Source: CAVQGZ01 sp942491665 (GTDB taxonomy: Bacteria > Actinomycetota > Actinomycetes > Jiangellales > Jiangellaceae). From it: a stretch of DNA of 64,000 nucleotides. Where the stretch lies: the NCBI GenBank assembly GCA_942491665.1, contig CALOBR010000001.1:186001-250000 (forward strand), in the 5' to 3' direction. The notes under the pieces were generated by a model that was given only the letters and a program-made list of their open reading frames with translations, was not told where the DNA came from and searched no databases. The number at the start of each line of letters is the position of its first letter. Position 1 is the first letter of the stretch. Position numbers and translations under genes: made by a program. Below are positions 10,318 to 18,293 of the stretch, piece by piece.

Positions 10318-10731
10318 TCAGCGACCCATGTCGTCGCGACGCTTCTTCCAGCGATCCTCGACGCGGTTCATGAATCTGGGGCTGGAACTCTTGCCTCGTG
10401 GGCTCGACCCGCCCGTCGGGAACGTGCCGATCTCACCGGGAGCGGGAATCTTGCGCCAGCTGGTGATACCGATCCACGCCGATGCGAGCATCAGTGCGAA
10501 ACCCACGAGGGCGAGGACGATGAGCAGAGTCGTGTTGGAACCGGCCGTGATGGCGCCGGCCATCAGGACGACGATGCCAAGGGAGAAGCCGATACCCGCG
10601 ACCACGAGGCGCTTGCGGTAGAACGTGCGGGCGTCTGACCCCTTGAGCTGGGTCGCGAACTTGGGGTCTTCGGCGTAGAGGGCGCGCTCCATCTGCTCGA
10701 GCATGCGCTGCTCGTTCTCGGAGAGAGGCAC
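10318..10731 (-). CDS. DUF3040 small membrane protein
   Basis: A 137-residue protein that opens PLSENEQRMLEQMERALYAEDP, the signature of the actinobacterial DUF3040 family. Two adjacent membrane helices (about residues 44-90) follow, then a basic C-terminal tail ending RWKKRRDD. The start is a GTG with GAGGAGGG upstream. A longer ATG frame is open but lacks the family N-terminus. A TATCCT -10-like element is visible about 65 bp upstream. It follows dinB on the same strand and often lies near it in actinobacteria. The function is unknown. Confidence 0.85.
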   Translation of the reverse strand: MPLSENEQRMLEQMERALYAEDPKFATQLKGSDARTFYRKRLVVAGIGFSLGIVVLMAGAITAGSNTTLLIVLALVGFALMLASAWIGITSWRKIPAPGEIGTFPTGGSSPRGKSSSPRFMNRVEDRWKKRRDDMGR

Positions 10732-10838
10732 AGGTCCCTCCTCTCGTTGATGGCCAGGTCGTCCGTGGCCTGGGTGGAGCGTACGAACACAGGATAAGCA
10801 GGGTTCGGCCGTCGCGAAACCCGACCGTTGGAAGTTCC

Positions 10839-12065
10839 TCATTCGAAGCGGTAACGATCCTGCTCCGCCGAAAGTGCCCGGCCCCCGACGAGCGCGGCAG
10901 GAGCGACCGCGTCGGGCCCGAAACGGCGCACCGCACGGTCGATCGCCTGCTCGGCCTCGGTCCAGCCGCGGTCGCGTTCTCCCAGCACCAGCTGACGAGT
11001 GCTGCGCTGACGAGGAACGAGCCCACTCACCCGGACGCCGAGCAGCCGTACACGGGCGCGTTGCAGACCGAGGGTCGCCAGCGCGGCACAGGCCGCCGCA
11101 TGGATCTCCGGTGCGATGTCGGTCGGGTCACGCACGGTCCGGGACCGAGTCAACGTGGTGAAGTCGGCGAACCGGACTGTGAGCACCACGGTGCGACCTT
11201 GCTGACCGGCCGTCCGAAGCCGGGCCGCCACGCCGACCGCCAACCGCAGCAGCTCGCGGCGCATGACGACGGGGTCGTCGACGTCGTGGCTGAACGTGCG
11301 CTGCGACCCGACTGACCGTTCAGCCGGCTCGACGTGGACGCCGACCGGGTGGGTGACGCGCCCCCAGCTCATGTCGACCAGGTGGCGGGCCTGCGACGGG
11401 CCGAAGGCGCGGACCAGGGTGGTGCGTGGCACCCGGGCGAGGTCACCCACGGCGCTCAGGCCGAGGTGGCGGAGCCGAGCCTCGGTCTGCTCCCCCACCC
11501 CCCACAGCGCCCCCACCGGCAGCGGGTGCAGAAACGCAACGACACGCTCCGGCGGCACCAGCAGCAACCCGTCCGGCTTGCCCTGGGCAGAGGCGATCTT
11601 GGCCAGCGAGGTGGTGGCGGCGCCACCGACGGTGCAGACGATGCCCTGCTCGTCGGCCACGCGGGCGCGGATGAGCTCGGCAACCGCCCGGGGACTGCCC
11701 AGACGTCGGCGGGCACCGTGGACGTCAAGAAAGGCTTCGTCGAGGGACACCGGCTCGACCAGCGGTGTCACCGACCCGAAGACCTCCATCACCCCCCTCG
11801 ACACCTCGAGGTAGCGGTCGAACCGCGGAGGCAGCACGAGCAGGTCGGGCACCAGACGCCGCGCCCGGCTGGTCGGCATCCCCGACCGCACGCCGTGCCG
11901 CCGCGCCTCGTAGCTGGCCGAGAGCACCACGCCACGGCCGTCCCCACCCACGACCAGCGCGCGTCCACGCAGCTCGGGACGCTCGCGCAGCTCGACGCCC
12001 ACGTAGAAGGCGTCCATGTCGACGTGCAGCACGGTGCAGGCGTCCTCGCCCGACTGCGCGGTCAT
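10839..12065 (-). CDS. dinB: Y-family DNA polymerase IV (DinB)
   Basis: Translesion polymerase of 408 residues. The catalytic carboxylates are intact: VDMDAFYVGVE near the N-terminus and SLDEAFLD about 95 residues later. The helix-hairpin-helix and little-finger regions follow (LSAVGDLARVP; FTTLTRSRTVRDPT). The start ATG overlaps the dnaE2 stop as TGATG, so it is the distal gene of the SOS operon. Unlike ImuB, which pairs with DnaE2 in mycobacteria, this protein keeps its catalytic residues and should be an active polymerase. The long upstream extension of the frame is dnaE2 antisense reading and was not used. Confidence 0.93.
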   Translation of the reverse strand: MTAQSGEDACTVLHVDMDAFYVGVELRERPELRGRALVVGGDGRGVVLSASYEARRHGVRSGMPTSRARRLVPDLLVLPPRFDRYLEVSRGVMEVFGSVTPLVEPVSLDEAFLDVHGARRRLGSPRAVAELIRARVADEQGIVCTVGGAATTSLAKIASAQGKPDGLLLVPPERVVAFLHPLPVGALWGVGEQTEARLRHLGLSAVGDLARVPRTTLVRAFGPSQARHLVDMSWGRVTHPVGVHVEPAERSVGSQRTFSHDVDDPVVMRRELLRLAVGVAARLRTAGQQGRTVVLTVRFADFTTLTRSRTVRDPTDIAPEIHAAACAALATLGLQRARVRLLGVRVSGLVPRQRSTRQLVLGERDRGWTEAEQAIDRAVRRFGPDAVAPAALVGGRALSAEQDRYRFE

Positions 12066-15000
12066 CAGCCCGGGCTGCCGGGGCTGGTGTGCCACAGCTT
12101 GCGCGGCGCACCCGAGACGTCGCCCCCGGCCGGCTTGATGTCGGCGTAGGGCGACTGCCGAAAGCCGCTGGGGTGCACCAGCACCCGCCGCCGGCCCATC
12201 CCGCCCGCGGTGGGCCCGGCGCCCTCGTCCGGCTCCTGCCCTCGGACGTCGGTCATCACCGGACGGCTGGAGCGGCTGGCGGCCTGCTGCTGCACCGAGC
12301 GCTGGTCGTACTCCGCCGTCTGCGCCATCACAGCGTGCACGGCGCCGATGCCGCCGTCCTGCCACGCCTGGTGCAGCGAGGTGAGCTCCCAGCAACCGGT
12401 GGCACGCAAGGACACCCCACGTGGACCGGTGCGCCGCAGCTCGCCACGTACCACCAGCAACCACGACCCGAACAGCGTCGCGGCGTACGGACCTTGGGCG
12501 TCTTCGAAGAACGTGGCGTCCACCGGGCCGCTGCCGTCGTCCAGGGTGAGAAAGATGACCCGCCGCCCGGAACGCACCGGCGGGGTCTGGGTGGCGACCT
12601 TGACCCCGGCGACCAGCAGCTCGGCCTTGCTGCGGCGGCGCAGCAGGTCGATCGAGCGAGTGGTGCCCAGATCACGCAAGAAGTCGGTGTAGAAGTCGAC
12701 CACGTGCGCGCTGGCGTCGAGGCCCAAGATCTCCAGCTCGGCCTGCACCCGTTCGCTGCCGGTCATCTCCGGGAGCCCCGAGCCCTCGTCCGGCTCCGCG
12801 GACTCCAGGGCCAGGGTGAGCTGTTCGGCTCCGGTGACCGCACGTCGCGAACCGCTACGCCGCACCCGCACCCCGTCCAGATCGGCCAGCGCCAGCAACA
12901 GGTCACGACGGGTCACCTGGCCGCGGCGGCGCACGGGGATCGTCGAGCCGAGGCCGTAGATGCTGTCGAACGCACCGGCCAGCACCAGCTTCTCGGCCAC
13001 CGGCCGGCTGACCCGGGCGCGGTACCAGAAGTCGGTCAACGAGTGGAACGGACGGCCGGCGATGACCCGAGCCACCTCGTCGGTGCTGATACCGGAGACG
13101 TCGCACAGCGACAGCCGGATACCGTACGCCCGCGCGTCGGGCAGGCCGTCCGGCGGTGGATGGCGCGGTGACTCACCGAGAATGCCCGGCGGTGGCTCGT
13201 CGCCGATCCCCACCCTCTCGACCCGGTACACGTCGTCGGAGGCGTTGACGTCGAGCGCGAGCACCGCGATGCCGAACGCTCGGGCGTCCTCGAGGATCAG
13301 CCGCTTCGGGTACATGCCTGGGTCGTGGGTGAGCACCCCGGCCAGGAACGCCGCCGTGTGGTGGGTCTTGAGCCAGGCCGACTGGTAGGTGGGCAGCGCG
13401 AAGGCTGCCGCGTGGGCCTTGCAGAAGCCGAAGGACGCGAAGGCCTCCAGCACCTCCCACACCCGGGTCACGGTGGCCTCGTCGTACCCGCGGGCCCGTG
13501 CTGCGCCCGGCAGCCAGGCCCGCACCTGCTCCTTGCCCTCGGCGTCGCCGAGAGCCCGCCGCGCCTCGTCGGCCTCGGCCAGACTGCACCCGGTGACGAC
13601 GGCGATGATCGCCAGCACCTGCTCGTGGAACACCACCACCCCGCCGGTCTCCCGCAGCACGGGCTCGAGGTCGGGGTGCAGGTACTCCGGCATCTGCCAC
13701 CCCTGCCGAGCCATCAAGAAGGGGGTGACCATGTCGCTCTTGACCGGGCCGGGACGAAACAGCGAGATGTCGATGATGATGTCGCCGAAGGTCTCCGGAG
13801 CGAACTTGCCGATCAGCTCGCGCTGGCCGGGGGACTCGATCTGAAAGCAGCCCAGGGTGCGAGTGGACTGGATGAGACGGTAGGTCGCCGGGTCGTCCAG
13901 CGGCACGCACCCACGGTCGTCGAGGTCGACGGTCACGTCGTCGACCCGCTGGATCTCGGTGACCGCGTAGGCCATCGCCGACTGCATCCGGATGCCGAGC
14001 ACGTCGAGCTTCAGCAGCCCGAGGTTCTCCACGTCGTCCTTGTCGAACTGACTCATCGCGAACCCGGCCAGGCTCGGCTCGGTCGGGGTGCGCTCGCGCA
14101 GGGTGGGGTCGGACAGGATCACCCCGCACGGGTGCAGCGCAACGTGCCGGGGCAGGCCGTCCAGCTTCTCGGCCAGCGTGAGCAGCACCTCGAGCTGGCC
14201 GTCGCGCAGCGCGTCACCGAGCCGACTGGCCCGCAGCTCGGGCAGCTCGTCCAGGGCGAGCCGGGCGTCGCGGGCCCGGATGTGCGGGAAGGCCTTGGCG
14301 ATCGCGTCGACCTCGCCGGACGGCAGGCCGAGCGCGGCACCGGTGTCGCGGATGGCGTGGCGCACCCGGTAGGTGTCCATCATCGACACGCAAGCGACCC
14401 GCTCGAGACCGAAGCGGTCGAAGATGGCCTGGTACACCTCCAGCCGGCGGGCGGACTCGACGTCGACGTCGATGTCGGGCAGGGCCTGGCGCAGCGGGGA
14501 CAGGAAGCGTTCCATGAGCAGCCCGTGCTCGATCGGCTCCACACCGGAGATGCCGAGCAGGTAGCACACGAGGCTGCCGGCGCCCGATCCACGCGCCGCT
14601 GCCCGCACCCCCATCTGCGCGACCATGTCGCACACCTCGGCGACGGTGAGGAAGTAGGCGGCGTAGCCCAGCCGAGCAATCACGTCGAGCTCGTCGGTCA
14701 TCCGGTCGAGCACCTGCCGGGACGGTCGGGAGCCGTAGCGACGGCCCAGCCCGGCCTCGCAGCGTTCGCGCAGCTGAGCGTCCGCCGACGTCGCCCCACC
14801 TCCGGACGTCCCGGATGACCCGCTCAGGTTGCTCAACAGGTCGTGCTCGGGAAAGTGGATCTCCCCCAGGCCCAGGTCGGCCCGGGGGTCTAGGACGAAA
14901 CGTTCGGCGACACCGCGGGTGTCGGCCAGCAACCGGCTCACCTGCGACTCCCCCGCCCCAGCGGCCCGCACGACGTCCTCGGCGATCTCCAGCATCTCCT

Positions 15001-15886
15001 TTCCGCTCTTGAGATATCCCTCCGCGTTGGCTCGGTCGAGATGGCGCGGGTGCAGCGGGACGAGCCGGCGAGCGGCGTCGAGGACGTCGGTCACCGGGGC
15101 GTCGGCGGGGTCGGCGTAGCGAACGGCGTTGGTGAGCACCACCGGCAGCCCGTGCTCGCGTCCCAGCCCGAGCATCTGTGCGCCGTGGCGGGTGCTGCCG
15201 GGGGCCAGCCGGTCACCGGCAGCCCGGTGCGAGACGGTCGCCAGCATCAACCCGTCCCGGCCGAGCACCGAGTGCCAGTCGCCCAGCGCGTGCGCGGCCA
15301 TGTCGGGACGGTGCCGGGAGAGCGCCTGGCCGACGTCAGACCGGGGGCCCAGCATCACCCCGAGCGCGCCGGACGACGCCGCAGCCGCCACCTCGGCCAT
15401 GGTGACAGCCGGGTCGCGGCGGCGCTGCGGCGCGCCGTCCACACCCGGTCGAGAACCCGGCACGGGTGCGGGGGTGGCGCCGGCATGGGCGGCAGTGACC
15501 AGCCGACACAGCGCACCCCAGCCTCGCCTGCCCTCGGCCAGCACGGTCACGCGCGCAAGACGCCGGTCGACCTCGGCGCCGCCCCGAGCCGGTGTGCGGC
15601 GGCGGGATTGGGCCGAGCGCTGGGCCTGAGCCTGAGTCAGGCCCAGCGCAGTGGGCTCCACCGCGAGATCGACCCCGAGGATCGGGGCGATGCCCGCCGA
15701 CCGGCAGGCCAGCGCGAACCGGACCGCTCCGTACACCCCGTCCCGGTCGGTCAGGGCGAGAGCGTCCATGCCGTGGTCGGCGGCGCGCGCGACGAGCGCC
15801 TGCGGGTGCGAGGCCCCGTGGCGCAACGAGAACCCGGACGCCACCTGCAGGTGGACGAAGGGGTCACTGGCCACCACCGTCCTCAC
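12065..15886 (-). CDS. dnaE2: DnaE2-like (ImuC-type) error-prone DNA polymerase III alpha subunit
   Basis: C-family polymerase of 1273 residues. The catalytic palm carries PDIDVD at 470-475 (D471, D473). A third Asp lies at D718 in RPGPVKSDMV, the arrangement of DnaE2 rather than replicative DnaE1. An OB-fold lies near the C-terminus, and a conserved-looking tail ends RKLWHTSPGSPG. The N-terminal PHP domain has lost metal ligands: the usual HxH reads Q-V-A and TDHD reads TDRD. It starts with a GTG directly after the HEPN gene's TAG and overlaps dinB at its 3' end. It is longer than typical DnaE2 (~1080). Predicted function is SOS mutagenesis and lesion bypass with the co-transcribed DinB. Confidence 0.88.
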   Translation of the reverse strand: MRTVVASDPFVHLQVASGFSLRHGASHPQALVARAADHGMDALALTDRDGVYGAVRFALACRSAGIAPILGVDLAVEPTALGLTQAQAQRSAQSRRRTPARGGAEVDRRLARVTVLAEGRRGWGALCRLVTAAHAGATPAPVPGSRPGVDGAPQRRRDPAVTMAEVAAAASSGALGVMLGPRSDVGQALSRHRPDMAAHALGDWHSVLGRDGLMLATVSHRAAGDRLAPGSTRHGAQMLGLGREHGLPVVLTNAVRYADPADAPVTDVLDAARRLVPLHPRHLDRANAEGYLKSGKEMLEIAEDVVRAAGAGESQVSRLLADTRGVAERFVLDPRADLGLGEIHFPEHDLLSNLSGSSGTSGGGATSADAQLRERCEAGLGRRYGSRPSRQVLDRMTDELDVIARLGYAAYFLTVAEVCDMVAQMGVRAAARGSGAGSLVCYLLGISGVEPIEHGLLMERFLSPLRQALPDIDVDVESARRLEVYQAIFDRFGLERVACVSMMDTYRVRHAIRDTGAALGLPSGEVDAIAKAFPHIRARDARLALDELPELRASRLGDALRDGQLEVLLTLAEKLDGLPRHVALHPCGVILSDPTLRERTPTEPSLAGFAMSQFDKDDVENLGLLKLDVLGIRMQSAMAYAVTEIQRVDDVTVDLDDRGCVPLDDPATYRLIQSTRTLGCFQIESPGQRELIGKFAPETFGDIIIDISLFRPGPVKSDMVTPFLMARQGWQMPEYLHPDLEPVLRETGGVVVFHEQVLAIIAVVTGCSLAEADEARRALGDAEGKEQVRAWLPGAARARGYDEATVTRVWEVLEAFASFGFCKAHAAAFALPTYQSAWLKTHHTAAFLAGVLTHDPGMYPKRLILEDARAFGIAVLALDVNASDDVYRVERVGIGDEPPPGILGESPRHPPPDGLPDARAYGIRLSLCDVSGISTDEVARVIAGRPFHSLTDFWYRARVSRPVAEKLVLAGAFDSIYGLGSTIPVRRRGQVTRRDLLLALADLDGVRVRRSGSRRAVTGAEQLTLALESAEPDEGSGLPEMTGSERVQAELEILGLDASAHVVDFYTDFLRDLGTTRSIDLLRRRSKAELLVAGVKVATQTPPVRSGRRVIFLTLDDGSGPVDATFFEDAQGPYAATLFGSWLLVVRGELRRTGPRGVSLRATGCWELTSLHQAWQDGGIGAVHAVMAQTAEYDQRSVQQQAASRSSRPVMTDVRGQEPDEGAGPTAGGMGRRRVLVHPSGFRQSPYADIKPAGGDVSGAPRKLWHTSPGSPG

Positions 15887-16315
15887 CTACCCGGCACGCA
15901 GCGGTGCGGTGAGACCGGGCAGCTCCGGGTGGTGCGGAAGCCCGAGCATCCTGGTTGCCACCGCGAGAAAGGTCTCTGCCTCCCGGAGCAGGTCGTCGGC
16001 CTCGCGAGTCGACACCGCGCTGCTGATGCCGGCCTGGGCAGCCGCTCGTTTGGTCGCTCCCGCAGCGAAGAAGGCAGCCCACTCCTCCAGCTCGGGCGCG
16101 ACGTGGGCCAGCAGTACCCAGGCGTTGCGGGACTGACGTCGTCCCGGCGGCGCTCCGTGCGTGCGCGCAGCCAGCACCGCCGCTGCAGTACGCAGCGCGG
16201 CCAGGTGGGCCATGGCGTAGCGGTCGGTGGGCCGCACGGCGACGGCGGCCTCCTGCAGACAGCTGCGGGCGTGGGCCAGCATGTCCATAGCACCGACCCC
16301 GGCTCGGGTGACCAT
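15887..16315 (-). CDS. SAV_6107-type HEPN domain protein
   Basis: A 142-residue, mainly helical protein resembling the SAV_6107 HEPN family. It has ARSCLQEAAVAV, DRYAMAHLAALRTAAAVLA and RQSRNAWVLLAHVAPELEEWA. The last contains an R-N...H arrangement like the HEPN RNase motif. The ATG at 16315 follows an AAGGAG ribosome binding site. The stop abuts the dnaE2 GTG, and DUF6504 ends 13 bp upstream. In actinobacteria this family is repeatedly found beside error-prone polymerases. HEPN proteins are often RNases or nucleotide-binding helpers; the role in this operon is not established. Confidence 0.82.
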   Translation of the reverse strand: MVTRAGVGAMDMLAHARSCLQEAAVAVRPTDRYAMAHLAALRTAAAVLAARTHGAPPGRRQSRNAWVLLAHVAPELEEWAAFFAAGATKRAAAQAGISSAVSTREADDLLREAETFLAVATRMLGLPHHPELPGLTAPLRAG

Positions 16316-16328
16316 CTCGTTCTCCTTC

Positions 16329-16610
16329 TCAGTCGTAGGTACGCAGCAGCAGCCACTGGTTGGCGACCGGGTCGAGCGCCAGGTCGGCGACCACACGGGA
16401 CGTCAGGCGCCCCTGGCCGGCCTCGACCCGCCAGACCCGCCGTTCTGCCGACCCTGCGTCACCGGTGCGCCACCAGCTGCTGGACTCCACCCAGAAGCCG
16501 AGGACGTCTCGCACCAGGTAGAGCCGACGCCGCCAGACGAACTGGGCCGGACCCTCGATGCCGCCGACCACCCCGGAGCGCACGTCGACCGACTCGGCGT
16601 AGTGACGCAT
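16329..16610 (-). CDS. DUF6504 family protein
   Basis: A 93-residue protein rich in beta-strand and tryptophan (PAQFVWRRRLYLVRDVLGFWVESSSWW), matching the small actinobacterial DUF6504 family that accompanies dnaE2/dinB. The start ATG has GGAGGA about 6 nt upstream. The in-frame extension to 16709 lacks similarity and was not used. It is the first gene of the SOS operon, with the LexA box about 170 bp upstream. Function unknown; the arrangement suggests a polymerase accessory or a DNA-binding cofactor. Confidence 0.8.
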   Translation of the reverse strand: MRHYAESVDVRSGVVGGIEGPAQFVWRRRLYLVRDVLGFWVESSSWWRTGDAGSAERRVWRVEAGQGRLTSRVVADLALDPVANQWLLLRTYD

Positions 16611-16777
16611 CACGTCCTCCTTCCCAGCACGGGCACCGACGGACGCAGCAGCCGTCCCTCGAACACCAGACACACACGCTCGACAGGCAGGGGGAAGACG
16701 CCCCGTCACGGGTGCGAGGTCGAGGTCGCACCCGGACGGGAAGCCTGCTCACCGGTGGCCGCGAACCACCGGAGTCA

Positions 16778-16799
16778 TGTTCGAACATGTGTTCGAACA
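16778..16799. promoter_or_regulatory. LexA (SOS) operator
   Basis: TCGAAC-ATGT-GTTCGA at 16781-16796 is an exact match to the actinobacterial LexA consensus (TCGAAC-N4-GTTCGA). It is embedded in two perfect TGTTCGAACA decamers (16778-16787 and 16790-16799) set 2 bp apart. It lies in the divergent gap between the DUF6504-HEPN-dnaE2-dinB operon and the ybaK-like gene. Location and operon content indicate damage-inducible control of the polymerase operon. Whether ybaK responds too is unclear, because its own -10 is about 110 bp away. Confidence 0.9.
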
Positions 16800-16905
16800 T
16801 GACCTAGTGAATACCCCACCCCCGACACACGTCAAGCCCCAGCGACGAAGACGCCTCACCGGCACCTCCGACCGGCCCACCACCGGCGATCCGCCGAGGC
16901 GCGCC

Positions 16906-16911
16906 TACGCT
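16906..16911 (+). promoter_or_regulatory. Leaderless -10 box of the ybaK-like gene
   Basis: TACGCT ends exactly 6 nt before the GTG start, so transcription should begin at or next to the first base of the start codon. There is no ribosome binding site. Confidence 0.6.
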
Positions 16912-16917
16912 CAGCGG

Positions 16918-17394
16918 GTGCCGCACGACCACCCCAACGTCCGCACCGTGACCGCGGCGCTGCGAGCCGCCGGTCTCACCGGCGGGGTCGTTGTCCTTCC
17001 CGCGGCCGCTCCCACCGCTGCTGCTGCAGCCGAGCAGCTCGGCTGCGTGGTCGGGGCGATCGCCAACAGCCTGGTCTTCGACGCCGACGGCATCCCGGTG
17101 CTGGTTCTCACCAGCGGCGCGCACCGCGTCGACACCACCGCCCTGGCCGGGCACCTCGGCGTCGCAGCGGTGCGCCGCGCCACGCCGGAGTTCGTCCGCA
17201 CCCATACCGGCCAGCCGATCGGCGGAGTCGCACCCGTCGGGCATCCCGCACCGTTGCGCACCCTCGTGGACGAGTGGCTCACCCGGCACGACCAGGTCTG
17301 GGCTGCCGCCGGGCACCCCCACACGGTGTTCCCCACCACGTTCGACGAGCTCGTCGCGCTCACCGGCGGACACCCCGTGGCGCTCGAGCGCTGA
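16918..17394 (+). CDS. YbaK/EbsC-type aminoacyl-tRNA deacylase
   Basis: A 158-residue YbaK/ProX-fold protein, the usual length. Members hydrolyse mischarged tRNAs such as Cys-tRNAPro. The family pattern is visible: HPNVRTVTAALRAAG at the start, a central IANSLVFDADGIPVLVLTSGAHRVD stretch, and a C-terminal GVAPVGHP loop followed by the active-site region. The GTG at 16918 fits the family N-terminus and a leaderless TACGCT promoter. The 47-residue upstream extension would pass through the LexA site. Substrate specificity cannot be read. Confidence 0.88.
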   Translation: MPHDHPNVRTVTAALRAAGLTGGVVVLPAAAPTAAAAAEQLGCVVGAIANSLVFDADGIPVLVLTSGAHRVDTTALAGHLGVAAVRRATPEFVRTHTGQPIGGVAPVGHPAPLRTLVDEWLTRHDQVWAAAGHPHTVFPTTFDELVALTGGHPVALER

Positions 17395-17432
17395 CCGGCG
17401 TCTGTCGCAGGTCGTCTCTAGAGTTGTCGTCC

Positions 17433-18293
17433 ATGGCCACCAGGTCGTCCCCCCACGCCAACAGGTCCGCCGCCCCGGGCGACGTCGCGCCGGCGTCGGC
17501 GACGCGAACCCTGGCCGGTCGTCTGACGATCGGCCTGGCCGTCGGCGGGGTCCTGCTGCAGGTGGCCCACCCGCTGCTGTCGGGTGAGCCCCTGCGCCTG
17601 GCCACGGTCGGCTCGGTGACGCTGCTGGCCACCGCAGCCGTCGTGCACGCCGTCACGGTGCGCGGCTGGGCATGGGGGGTGGCGATGGCGGCGACCTTCG
17701 GCGGACTGGGGCTGACGGTCGAGGCTGTCGGGACGGCGACCGGGTTTCCGTTCGGCACCTACTCCTACACCGGCACCCTCGGCCTCGAGGTGCTCGACGT
17801 CCCGGTGCTGGTGCCGATGGCCTGGATCATGCTCGGCTACCCCGCCTTCTTGGCCGGCCAGGCGTTGGGCGGGCGGCGCTGGGGCTGGGCCCTGGGCGCC
17901 TGGACGCTCGCCGCCTATGACCTCTTCCTCGACCCGCAGATGGTGCAGGCCGGGCACTGGACGTGGGACTTCCCCGATCCGGGCCTGCCCGGCGTCCCCG
18001 GCATCCCGCTGACGAACTACGCCGGCTGGGTGTTCGCCGCCGTCGTCATGATGCTCACGATGACGGCGATCGACCGAGCCGTCGGGCGACGACGGGCAGT
18101 GGGCGGCCCCGGACGCCTCCCGCACGACCTGGTTCCGGCTGCGGTGCTGGTCTGGTTGTACCTCTCTCAGGTGCTCGCCAACCTGGTGTTCTTCGGCCGG
18201 CCCGCCGTGGCGGTATGGGGTGGGCTGCTCATGGGCCTGACGATGGTTCCCTACATCAGGCTGCTGCTGCGTGACAGATCCGTGATGCGGTGA
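17433..18293 (+). CDS. CruF-like carotenoid 1',2'-hydratase family membrane protein
   Basis: A 286-residue polytopic protein of the DUF422 / CruF family. It has about seven hydrophobic helices and the family's GFPFGTYSYT and YDLFLDPQMV(Q)AGHWTW motifs. CruF hydratases add water across the terminal double bond of acyclic psi-ends, giving 1'-hydroxy carotenoids in Deinococcus, cyanobacteria and haloarchaea. It is followed by a glycosyltransferase (GTGA overlap) and a desaturase, the order expected for making a glycosylated 1'-hydroxy end group. A TAGAGT -10-like box lies 8 nt upstream of the ATG. Confidence 0.85.
   Translation: MATRSSPHANRSAAPGDVAPASATRTLAGRLTIGLAVGGVLLQVAHPLLSGEPLRLATVGSVTLLATAAVVHAVTVRGWAWGVAMAATFGGLGLTVEAVGTATGFPFGTYSYTGTLGLEVLDVPVLVPMAWIMLGYPAFLAGQALGGRRWGWALGAWTLAAYDLFLDPQMVQAGHWTWDFPDPGLPGVPGIPLTNYAGWVFAAVVMMLTMTAIDRAVGRRRAVGGPGRLPHDLVPAAVLVWLYLSQVLANLVFFGRPAVAVWGGLLMGLTMVPYIRLLLRDRSVMR

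Noticed and set aside
13325..14818. 497-residue plus-strand frame inside the polymerase gene
   Set aside because: Antisense to dnaE2, with His/Gln/Arg-rich composition typical of shadow frames and no motifs.
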